Assembly: GCF_052065355.1 (NCBI RefSeq)
Contig: NZ_JBQHUF010000016.1
Span: 1 to 64,000 of the forward strand
DNA from: Flavonifractor sp052065355
Lineage (GTDB): Bacteria > Bacillota > Clostridia > Oscillospirales > Oscillospiraceae
DNA length: 64,000 bases
Direction: 5' to 3'
Part shown: positions 24,699 to 31,711 of the stretch, in pieces
Layout of the letters: every line of letters begins with the position of its first letter
Numbering within the stretch: the stretch's first letter is position 1
The notes under the pieces: model-generated
What the model saw: the letters and a program-made list of their open reading frames with translations, nothing else
The model's database searches: none
Told to the model about the DNA's origin: nothing
Position numbers and translations under genes: made by a program

Positions 24699-25736
24699 AT
24701 GAGGGCCGTGTATCTGGACAACTGTGCCGCCGCCTTCCCCAAGGCTCCGGGCGTAGGGGAGGCCATGGCCCGCTCCATTTTGCGGCCCGGGCGGCCGGAG
24801 GACAGCCCCGGGGCGGTGGGAGAGAAGCTGCTGAAGCTGGCCCATGCTCCGGCGGGAAGTGTGCTCCGGTTTACCCCCGGACTGAACTGGGGGCTGGACA
24901 GCCTGCTGTCCGCCCTGCTCCGGTCGGGAGATAAGGTGCTTACCTCTCCCATGGAGCGTGGGAGTGTGTATCGCATCCTGGAGCGGCTGGGAGCGGCGGT
25001 GGAGCTGCTGCCCTGCACCCAGCGGGGTGAGCTGGTCCTGGACGGCCTGGAGGAAAAGCTGACTCCGGATGTCAGGGCGGTGTTCCTCACCCATGCTTCC
25101 CACGTCTCCGGTGCGCTGTTTCCCTTGGAAAAAGTGGGGACACTGTGCCGGGAACGAGGGACTTTTTTCCTGGCTGACGTCTCTCAGACGCTGGGGGCGC
25201 TGCCGGTGGATATGGAGGCCTGGGGTGCGGACGGGCTGATCTTTCCCAGTTATACCAGCCTGCTGGGCCCGGAGGGGATCGGCGGCCTGGCCCTGTCTCC
25301 CCGCCTGGGGGTGCTGCTGCCCCCCTACCCGGAGGATCCCCTCAATCTGCCCGGCATTGCCGGCCTGGGGGCCGCCCTGGACTATTTGACGGAAGAAGGA
25401 CAGACCCTGCAGGAGAGACTGGGAAAGCTGTCCCGCCACCTGTGGGCCAGGATGAAGGAGCTGGACGGTGAAGGTTTAAGGGTGCTGGGGGTCGATACCC
25501 CTCACCATCGGGCGGGGCTGGTGTCGGTGGAGTTTACCGCCCGGCCCAATGAGGAGATGGTCCGCCTGCTGGCGGAACGGTACGGCATCCGGTGTGCCTG
25601 GGGTATACTGGACGCCCCCCTGGCCTGCCGCACTTTGGACTGTGGTCCTCAGGGCGTGGTACGCTTTTCCGTCGGACCCTTTACCACTTTTGGGGAGATC
25701 GACTGGCTGGAAGGGGCGGTGGAGGCCCTGCTTTAG
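24699..25736 (+). CDS. Cysteine desulfurase-like class V aminotransferase fold, active site lost
   Basis: The protein has 345 aa and keeps the fold and length of the small cysteine desulfurase/selenocysteine lyase family. Retained features are YLDNCAAAFPKAP (1-16), ADVSQTLGALPVD (159-171, PLP-ring Asp160 kept) and LLGPEGIGGL (188-197). The position of the PLP lysine (family GHKGLLGP) reads SYTSLLGP, with Thr186 in place of Lys. The catalytic-cysteine motif (family HCAPLAH) reads LDAPLAC (304-310). The DNA is unambiguous at 25251-25256. The enzyme should not form a Schiff base, so a binding or regulatory role is likely. The ATG at 24699 has AAAGGGAGGG upstream. Confidence 0.75.
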   Translation: MRAVYLDNCAAAFPKAPGVGEAMARSILRPGRPEDSPGAVGEKLLKLAHAPAGSVLRFTPGLNWGLDSLLSALLRSGDKVLTSPMERGSVYRILERLGAAVELLPCTQRGELVLDGLEEKLTPDVRAVFLTHASHVSGALFPLEKVGTLCRERGTFFLADVSQTLGALPVDMEAWGADGLIFPSYTSLLGPEGIGGLALSPRLGVLLPPYPEDPLNLPGIAGLGAALDYLTEEGQTLQERLGKLSRHLWARMKELDGEGLRVLGVDTPHHRAGLVSVEFTARPNEEMVRLLAERYGIRCAWGILDAPLACRTLDCGPQGVVRFSVGPFTTFGEIDWLEGAVEALL

Positions 25737-25827
25737 AGCTCCGCAACCGATAGTTGCGCCTCTGAAAAGCAAAATGGGTGGCATACTTTGCGCCTGAACA
25801 GGTAAACTGGCCCCAGGAGGGATGTCC

Positions 25828-26352
25828 ATGAATATCGAGATCGCCGACCGGCTGGTGGCCCTGCGGCGGGAGCACGGTTACTCTCAGGAGGAGCTGGCCG
25901 CCCGGCTGGGGGTGAGCCGCCAGGCAGTCAGTAAATGGGAGCGGGCGGAGTCCTCTCCCGACACTGACAACCTCATTGCCCTGGCCCGGCTCTACGGGGT
26001 CTCCTTGGATGAAATGCTCCTCCAGGGTGCCCGCCCGGGAGAGAGCGAGGAGGCCCGGGAGGAGCGGGAGATCTTTGAGGCGGCTGAGGCCTGGGAGGAC
26101 GCTGAGGAACGCCTGGAAAAGAAACGGAAAAAGAAGCGGAAGGCCCGGAAGGAGAAGCTGCTCTGGCTGCTGACTCTGGTGCTTATGGTGGGACTGCCTA
26201 CCGTTACCCACCTGATGGGGCTGGACGCGGTTTATCCGGTGGTGATCACCGTCATTTACCTCATTACCGGCTTTTTGCTGGACAACTGGCACCCGGGCTG
26301 GATGCTCTATCTCACCATCCCGCTCTACTATGCCCTGCTGTTTGGGGAATAA
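25828..26352 (+). CDS. XRE-family regulator with C-terminal membrane segments
   Basis: The protein has 174 aa. Residues 4-60 are a Cro/CI helix-turn-helix (YSQEELAARLGVSRQAVSKWERAESSPDTDNLIALARLYGVSLDEML, in register). A charged coiled-coil stretch (about 65-110, very rich in Glu, Arg and Lys) precedes two membrane helices (about 110-130 and 134-172). Membrane-anchored XRE regulators of this type are frequent in Clostridia; their signals are unknown. The ATG at 25828 was chosen over 25822 because AGGAGG is 7 nt from the former. It ends in a terminator shared with arcC. Confidence 0.85.
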   Translation: MNIEIADRLVALRREHGYSQEELAARLGVSRQAVSKWERAESSPDTDNLIALARLYGVSLDEMLLQGARPGESEEAREEREIFEAAEAWEDAEERLEKKRKKKRKARKEKLLWLLTLVLMVGLPTVTHLMGLDAVYPVVITVIYLITGFLLDNWHPGWMLYLTIPLYYALLFGE

Positions 26353-26391
26353 AAAGAGGACCGCTGCAACATGCAGCGGTCCTCTTTTTTT
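26351..26391. terminator. Bidirectional intrinsic terminator
   Basis: The 12-bp arms GAGGACCGCTGC (26356-26367) and GCAGCGGTCCTC (26373-26384) lie between A- and T-runs. It ends both the XRE gene and the arcC end of the purine operon. Confidence 0.92.
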
Positions 26392-26395
26392 ATGC

Positions 26396-27337
26396 TTACT
26401 GATGGATGGCGGTACCGGTCTTGCCGGACACGCCGTCCTTGGCCTTTTCCAACAGGGTGATCAGGGCGGAACGGCCGGGAGCGCTCTCGGCGAACTCCAC
26501 GGCGGCCTGCACCTTGGGCAGCATGGAGCCGGGGGCGAAGTGACCCTCGCTCATGTACTTGCGGGCCTGGTCGGGAGTCAGCTCGTCCAGCCACTTCTCG
26601 TCGGGCTTGCCGAAGTTGATGGCCACCTTCTCCACGGCGGTGAGGATGATGAGGGTGTCGGCGTTGACCTGCTGAGCCAGCACGCAGGAGGCGAAGTCCT
26701 TGTCGATAACAGCGGCCGCGCCCTTCAGGTGATGGCCCTCGGTCTTATAGACGGGAATACCGCCGCCGCCGCAGGCCACGACCACCAGACCGGCGGAGAC
26801 CATGTCCCGGATGGACTCGATCTCGATGATGGACTGGGGTTTGGGAGAGGCCACCACGCGGCGGTAGCCACGGCCGGCGTCCTCAATAACATTGTAGCCG
26901 CGCTCGGCCACCATCTTGTCGGCCTCTTCCTTGGTCATGAAGGCGCCGATGGGCTTGGTGGGGTTGGCAAAGGCGGGATCGGCGGGATCCACCTCCACCT
27001 GGGTGAGTACGGTGGCTACACCCTTGTTGATGCCCCGATCCAGCAGCTCTTCCCGCAGGGCGTTCTGCAGGTCGTAGCCGATGTAGCCCTGGCTCATAGC
27101 CACGCAGACGGACAGGGGGCAGGGGATATACTTCTCCGGGTCGGAGCGGGTCAGCTCCGCCATAGCCTTCTGGATCATGCCCACCTGGGGGCCGTTGCCG
27201 TGGGCGATGATGACCTCGTGGCCCTCCTCGATCAGGTCGACGATGGCCTTGGCGGTCTGCTTCACCGCGATCATCTGCTCGGGCAGGTTGTTGCCCAGAG
27301 CGTTGCCGCCCAATGCGATAACAATGCGCTTGCCCAT
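26396..27337 (-). CDS. arcC: Carbamate kinase
   Basis: The protein has 313 aa, full length for the family. It transfers phosphate from carbamoyl phosphate to ADP, giving ATP, CO2 and NH3. Signatures are VIALGGNALG at the N-terminus, AHGNGPQVG (about 46-54), VACGGGGIPV and KDFASCVLA. It is last in the ygeX-ygeY-ygeW-arcC unit, so it most likely harvests the carbamoyl phosphate released by YgeW during purine breakdown. No arginine deiminase or ornithine carbamoyltransferase is nearby. A perfect inverted repeat lies in the 140-nt gap behind ygeW. Confidence 0.95.
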   Translation of the reverse strand: MGKRIVIALGGNALGNNLPEQMIAVKQTAKAIVDLIEEGHEVIIAHGNGPQVGMIQKAMAELTRSDPEKYIPCPLSVCVAMSQGYIGYDLQNALREELLDRGINKGVATVLTQVEVDPADPAFANPTKPIGAFMTKEEADKMVAERGYNVIEDAGRGYRRVVASPKPQSIIEIESIRDMVSAGLVVVACGGGGIPVYKTEGHHLKGAAAVIDKDFASCVLAQQVNADTLIILTAVEKVAINFGKPDEKWLDELTPDQARKYMSEGHFAPGSMLPKVQAAVEFAESAPGRSALITLLEKAKDGVSGKTGTAIHQ

Positions 27338-27374
27338 ATGGAAAACACCTCGGTCACAGTATTTGAAATAGTGC

Positions 27375-27420
27375 GGCCCGTCCGCACAAAGTCAGGCAGG
27401 TGAGCTTATGCGGACGGGCC
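27375..27420 (-). repeat. Perfect 12-bp inverted repeat between ygeW and arcC
   Basis: GGCCCGTCCGCA (27375-27386) and TGCGGACGGGCC (27409-27420) pair perfectly around a 22-nt loop. No T-run follows in the direction of transcription, so it is not a normal terminator. It may stabilise or process the mRNA, or partly uncouple arcC from the genes before it. Confidence 0.6.
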
Positions 27421-27477
27421 TTTTGGAATGAAGGGAAAAGGAAATGGAAGTCTATCTGTTCAAAAGCAATGGATCAA

Positions 27478-28677
27478 TTACTTGTTGAACCAACGGGCGA
27501 GGCCGCGCTCCTCCAGAGCCTTCAGAGTGGCCTGGGGATCCTTGCACTTGGCCAGGAAGATCATGGCGGCGATGATGTAGGGCTTGAAGGAAGCCTCCTT
27601 GTACAGAGGATCGCGGTAACGGTCGAACACGGAAGCCTCGACCTCGCCGTCCTTGCAGGAGACGTCGTTGATGTCGGCGGGCAGGCAGTGCATGTACAGA
27701 GCCTTGCCGTCCTTGGTGGTCTTCATCAGCTCTTCGGTGCAGCACCAATCCTTGTAGTTGGCGTTCTGAGCCAGCAGCTCCTTCTCCAGAGCCTTGATGC
27801 CGTCGGTGTCGCCCTCGGCGTACAGGTTGGTGCGCTTCTCCATGGCGGCGAAGGGAGCCCAGCTCTTGGGATACACGATGTCGGCGTCCTTGAAGGCCTC
27901 AGCCATGCTGTGGGTCTTGGTGAAGGTGCCGCCGGACTTCTCGGCGTTGGCCTTGGCGACCTCCTCGACCTCGGGCATGACCTCGTATCCCTCGGGGTGA
28001 GCCAGGACAACGTCCATGCCGAAGCGGCTCATCAGGCCGATGATGCCCTGGGGCACGGAGAGGGGCTTGCCGTAGCTGGGGCTGTAAGCCCAGGTCATGG
28101 CGATCTTCTTGCCCTTCAGGTTCTCCACGCCGCCGAAGTGGTGGATGATGTGCAGCATGTCGGCCATGGCCTGAGTGGGGTGGTCGATGTCGCACTGCAG
28201 GTTCACCAGGGTAGGCTTCTGCTCCAGAACGCCGTCCTTGTTGCCCTGGGTCACGGCGTCCATGAACTCGTGCATGTAGGCGTTGCCCTTGCCGATGTAC
28301 ATGTCGTCGCGGATGCCGATAACGTCGGCCATGAAGGACACCATGTTGGCGGTCTCACGGACGGTCTCGCCGTGAGCGATCTGGCTCTTGCCCTCGTCCA
28401 GGTCCTGGACCTCCAGGCCCAGCAGGTTGCAGGCGGAGGCGAAGGAGAAGCGGGTACGGGTGGAGTTGTCGCGGAACAGGGAGATGCCCAGGCCGGACTC
28501 GAAGATCTTGGTGGAGATGTTGTTCTCACGCATGTAGCGCAGAGCGTCGGCCACGGTGAAGACGGCCTCGATCTCGTCGTCGGTCTTCTCCCAGGTCAGG
28601 AAGAAGTCGCCGTTGTACATCTCTTTGAAGTTGAGCTTGTTCAGTTTGTCAATATAAGCCTGCAGCTTGGCGTCCAT
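27478..28677 (-). CDS. ygeW: YgeW-type knotted carbamoyltransferase
   Basis: The protein has 399 aa. It belongs to the aspartate/ornithine carbamoyltransferase superfamily. The carbamoyl-phosphate loop is FRDNSTRTRFSFASA (family S-T-R-T-R), followed by CDIDHPTQAMADM (family H-P-x-Q) and MHCLPADI near the end. YgeW has no assigned classical reaction. In the purine-degradation cluster it is thought to release carbamoyl phosphate from a ureido intermediate on the way to 2,3-diaminopropionate. It is 55 nt downstream of ygeY on the same strand and feeds ArcC. Confidence 0.93.
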   Translation of the reverse strand: MDAKLQAYIDKLNKLNFKEMYNGDFFLTWEKTDDEIEAVFTVADALRYMRENNISTKIFESGLGISLFRDNSTRTRFSFASACNLLGLEVQDLDEGKSQIAHGETVRETANMVSFMADVIGIRDDMYIGKGNAYMHEFMDAVTQGNKDGVLEQKPTLVNLQCDIDHPTQAMADMLHIIHHFGGVENLKGKKIAMTWAYSPSYGKPLSVPQGIIGLMSRFGMDVVLAHPEGYEVMPEVEEVAKANAEKSGGTFTKTHSMAEAFKDADIVYPKSWAPFAAMEKRTNLYAEGDTDGIKALEKELLAQNANYKDWCCTEELMKTTKDGKALYMHCLPADINDVSCKDGEVEASVFDRYRDPLYKEASFKPYIIAAMIFLAKCKDPQATLKALEERGLARWFNK

Positions 28678-28732
28678 GTGGATCGTCTCCTTTTCAAAAT
28701 TCAGATTTTAAGAAGTAATTGTGGGAAGAAAA

Positions 28733-30124
28733 TTACTTGATATCGTTGTTGGTCTTGCCGGCGCGGAACTGAGACACATCGGCGGTCTTGTTCTCCTCCT
28801 TGTACAGGCCGGGCACGGCGGCGTACAGGGCGGCGCAGGACACCAGATCCTGCTTCCAGGTGATCTCGTTGGGAGCGTGAGCCTGGCTCTCAGCACCGGG
28901 GCCGAAGCCTACGCAGGGGATGCCGTAGCGGCCCTGGATGGCAACACCGTTGGTGGAGAAGGTCCACTTGTCGATCAGAGGACGGTTGCGCAGGTGCATG
29001 GCGCCGTCGGGCCCGATGCGCTTCTCGCCGAACAGAGCGTGGTGGGCGTCCACCAGAGCCTGCACGTGAGCGGCGTTCTCCTTGTTGATCCAGGTGGGGA
29101 AGTAGGACTCGGTCTCGTACACCTCACCGGTCCAGGAGGGACGGTCGTACATGTACATGGAAACCTTCACGTCGTCGCCGTACTTCTTCACGTTGGGCAG
29201 GTTGCGGATCTCGTCCAGGCAGGAATCCCAGGTCTCGCCAGCGGTCATGCGGCGGTCGATGGAGATGGAGCAGGAGTCAGCCACAGCGCAGCGGCTGGGA
29301 GAGGTGTAGAAGATCTGGCTGGTGGTGCAGGTGCCGCGGCCCAGGAAGCGGGCGTCCTCGTAGTGCTCGGGGTTGTACTTGGGGTTGAGCATCTTCACCA
29401 GGCCCTTGATCTCGGTGGAGTCGGCGTCGTCGTTCTCGTTCAGGGCGCGCACGTCCTGGAGAATGTCGGCCATCTTGTAGATGGCGTTGTCGCCGCGCTC
29501 GGGAGCGGAGCCGTGGCAGGACACGCCCTTCACGTCCACGCGGATCTCCATACGGCCGCGGTGACCGCGGTAGATGCCGCCGTCGGTGGGCTCGGTGGAG
29601 ATAACGAACTCAACCTGCTCCTTCTTGATGCCCTTGGCGGGGAAGAACTTGTTGACGATGTACTGCCAGCACATGCCGTCGCAGTCCTCTTCCTGCACGG
29701 AGCCCACAACCATGATCTTGTAGCCGGCGGGGATCAGGCCCAGATCCTTCATGATCTTGGCGCCGTAGGTGGCGGAAGCCATGCCGCCCTCCTGGTCGGA
29801 ACCGCCGCGGCCGTAGATGACCTCGTCGTCCTCATAGCCCTCGTAGGGGTCGTGGGTCCAGTTGTTGATGTTGCCGATGCCCACGGTGTCGATGTGGGAG
29901 TCGATGGCGATGATCTTGTCGCCCTGGCCCATCCAGCCGATGACGTTGCCCAGGCCGTCCACCTCGACCTCGTCATAGCCCAGCTTCTCCATCTCAGCCT
30001 TGATGCAGGCGACAACTTCCTTCTCCTCGCAGCTCTCGCTGGGGTGGGAGATCATGGCCCGCAGGAAGCGGGTCATGTCGGCCTTATAACCTTCGGCGGC
30101 GGCTTTGATCTTCTCAAAATCCAT
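28733..30124 (-). CDS. ygeY: YgeY-family M20 metallohydrolase
   Basis: The protein has 463 aa. It is an M20 zinc peptidase-fold hydrolase of the YgeY subgroup (selenium-metabolism hydrolase). Metal motifs are AIDSHIDTVG (His/Asp), GRGGSDQEGG (Asp), GSVQEEDCDG (Glu pair) and GPGAESQAHAPNE (His). It probably hydrolyses an amide or ureido intermediate between the opened purine ring and diaminopropionate. The ATG at 30124 follows GGAGGT by 7 nt; an in-frame TTG at 30139 lies within that site. It is 61 nt downstream of ygeX. Confidence 0.92.
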   Translation of the reverse strand: MDFEKIKAAAEGYKADMTRFLRAMISHPSESCEEKEVVACIKAEMEKLGYDEVEVDGLGNVIGWMGQGDKIIAIDSHIDTVGIGNINNWTHDPYEGYEDDEVIYGRGGSDQEGGMASATYGAKIMKDLGLIPAGYKIMVVGSVQEEDCDGMCWQYIVNKFFPAKGIKKEQVEFVISTEPTDGGIYRGHRGRMEIRVDVKGVSCHGSAPERGDNAIYKMADILQDVRALNENDDADSTEIKGLVKMLNPKYNPEHYEDARFLGRGTCTTSQIFYTSPSRCAVADSCSISIDRRMTAGETWDSCLDEIRNLPNVKKYGDDVKVSMYMYDRPSWTGEVYETESYFPTWINKENAAHVQALVDAHHALFGEKRIGPDGAMHLRNRPLIDKWTFSTNGVAIQGRYGIPCVGFGPGAESQAHAPNEITWKQDLVSCAALYAAVPGLYKEENKTADVSQFRAGKTNNDIK

Positions 30125-30185
30125 GGTAATGACCTCCAAATCTTAAAATTTTTCCTTTACTTCATCCCGTACGGGTTATGCTCAA

Positions 30186-31424
30186 TTACTGATAGGGGTG
30201 CTGGGGAGTCTCGGTGGTGGGATACTCGCCGTCCCAGATCACCCGGCGGAACTTCAGAGGATCGGTGTTGCCCTCGGTGGAGAACATGAGCACCTGGCTG
30301 AAGCGGTTGAGCTCCAGAGCCTCACGCAGCTCTTTGTAGGTGTCGTCGCACATGATGGCGTCCAGGCAGCCCATGCCCACAGCGCCGGACTCGCCGGAGA
30401 TCACGGTGGGGTCGCCCTTCACCGGCACGCCCAGCATCCGCATGCCCTTGGCGGACACCCAGTCGGGGCAGGAGACGAAGGCGGACACATGGTTGCGCAG
30501 GATATCCCAGGAGATGGTGTTGGGCTCGCCGCAGGCGAGGCCGGCCATGATGGTCTGCAGGTCGCCGGTGACGATGCGGGGGTTGCCGTCATTGGCCAGA
30601 GCGCCCTGATACAGGCAGTCGGCGGCACGGGCCTCCATCACTACGAACTTGGGAGGATCGTTGGGGAACAGGTTGGTGAAGTAACCCACCACAGCGCCGG
30701 CCAGAGAGCCGACACCGGCCTGCACGAACACGTGAGTGGGCCGGTTGATGCCCACCTGGCGGAGCTGATCGGCGGCCTCGTTGGCCATGGTGCCGTAGCC
30801 CTGCATGATCCAGGAGGGGATCTCCTCGTAGCCGTCCCAGGCGGTATCCTGCACGATGACGCCGTGCTCGGTCTGCTCAGCCTCGGCGGCGGCCATGCGT
30901 ACGCAGTCGTCGTAGTTGACTTCCTCGATGGTGACCTTGGCGCCCTCCTTGGCGATGTTGTCAAAGCGGGACTTGGCGCTGCCCTTGGGCATATGTACCA
31001 CGGCCTTCTGGCCCAGCTTGTTGGCGGCCCATGCCACGCCGCGGCCATGGTTGCCGTCGGTGGCGGTGAAGAAGGTGGCCTGGCCGAACTCCTTGCGGAA
31101 GGCCTCGCTGGTCAGGTAGTCGTAGGTCATCTCGGATACGTCCCGGCCCATCTCCTTGGCAATGTACTTAGCCATGGCGAAGGAGCCGCCCAGCACCTTA
31201 AAGGCGTTCAGGCCGAAGCGGTAGGACTCATCCTTCACGTACACGCCGCCCAGGCCCAGGTACTTGGCCATGCCCTCCAGCTGAGCCAGGGGGGTGATGG
31301 AGTACTGGGGGAAGGAGCTGTGGAAGAAGCGGGCCTTCGCCACGTTGGACAGGGACATCACATCAAGCTGCTTGTCCTCGCTCTTGGGCATCTTGTTCAG
31401 GACCCATTTGATCTGGTCTTTCAT
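30186..31424 (-). CDS. ygeX: 2,3-Diaminopropionate ammonia-lyase YgeX
   Basis: The protein has 412 aa, a fold type II PLP enzyme. It splits 2,3-diaminopropionate into pyruvate and two ammonia, with 2-aminoacrylate as intermediate. The PLP lysine is Lys76 (NAFKVLGGSF). ATDGNHGRG is the substrate loop and GVGSLAGAVVG binds PLP phosphate. It opens the second transcription unit of the purine cluster, with its own promoter after the xdh terminator. RidA, encoded at 41369-41743, would hydrolyse the reactive 2-aminoacrylate. The ATG at 31424 has GGAGG at normal distance. Confidence 0.95.
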   Translation of the reverse strand: MKDQIKWVLNKMPKSEDKQLDVMSLSNVAKARFFHSSFPQYSITPLAQLEGMAKYLGLGGVYVKDESYRFGLNAFKVLGGSFAMAKYIAKEMGRDVSEMTYDYLTSEAFRKEFGQATFFTATDGNHGRGVAWAANKLGQKAVVHMPKGSAKSRFDNIAKEGAKVTIEEVNYDDCVRMAAAEAEQTEHGVIVQDTAWDGYEEIPSWIMQGYGTMANEAADQLRQVGINRPTHVFVQAGVGSLAGAVVGYFTNLFPNDPPKFVVMEARAADCLYQGALANDGNPRIVTGDLQTIMAGLACGEPNTISWDILRNHVSAFVSCPDWVSAKGMRMLGVPVKGDPTVISGESGAVGMGCLDAIMCDDTYKELREALELNRFSQVLMFSTEGNTDPLKFRRVIWDGEYPTTETPQHPYQ

Positions 31425-31485
31425 CGGACTGTCGCCTCCAAAATGTTTTTGAAGCCTACTGATTTTTTAGCTTATTTCTGACACA

Positions 31486-31513
31486 ATCATACCACGTGTG
31501 GAGCAGATGTCAA
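31486..31513 (-). promoter_or_regulatory. Promoter of the ygeX-ygeY-ygeW-arcC unit
   Basis: On the minus strand, TTGACA (31508-31513), a 16-bp spacer and TATGAT (31486-31491) lie about 60 nt before ygeX. Immediately upstream is the shared A-tract/T-tract motif at 31519-31556. With the terminator at 31617-31667 this makes ygeX a separate unit from ssnA-ygfK-xdh. Confidence 0.75.
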
Positions 31514-31518
31514 GAGGG

Positions 31519-31556
31519 AAAACTAAAAAATTTCATGTAAAGCTAAAAATTTTTTT
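31519..31556. promoter_or_regulatory. A-tract/T-tract motif, two copies, upstream of the ygeX promoter
   Basis: CTAAAAAATTT (31523-31533) and CTAAAAATTTTTT (31543-31555) are 20 bp apart, two helical turns, just upstream of the -35 box. The 15-mer AAAACTAAAAAATTT (31519-31533) is identical at 39001-39015 upstream of ssnA. It could be a regulator operator or an UP element for RNA polymerase. Confidence 0.5.
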
Positions 31557-31616
31557 GGTACTGGGCAAACCGTTGGGGCGCTAGCCCCTATGCCCTTTCA
31601 CACTTTACAGCAAGAG

Positions 31617-31667
31617 GAGAAAAATGGGCCCTGGTTCGGGGCGGGAAAAGCCGCCGGACCAGGGCCC
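31617..31667 (-). terminator. Terminator after the xanthine dehydrogenase gene
   Basis: The 10-bp arms GGGCCCTGGT (31626-31635) and ACCAGGGCCC (31658-31667) enclose a further GC-rich stem. On the minus strand they are followed by ATTTTTC. It ends the ssnA-ygfK-xdh transcript. Confidence 0.8.
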
Positions 31668-31711
31668 TGGGGAGGGCCGCCTGGCCTTCGCGGAGGGAGG
31701 AAAAGTCGGGG

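Noticed and set aside
28721..30289. Long plus-strand frame opposite ygeY
   Set aside because: Shadow of ygeY; the sequence is repetitive Val/Gly/His and no start signal is seen.
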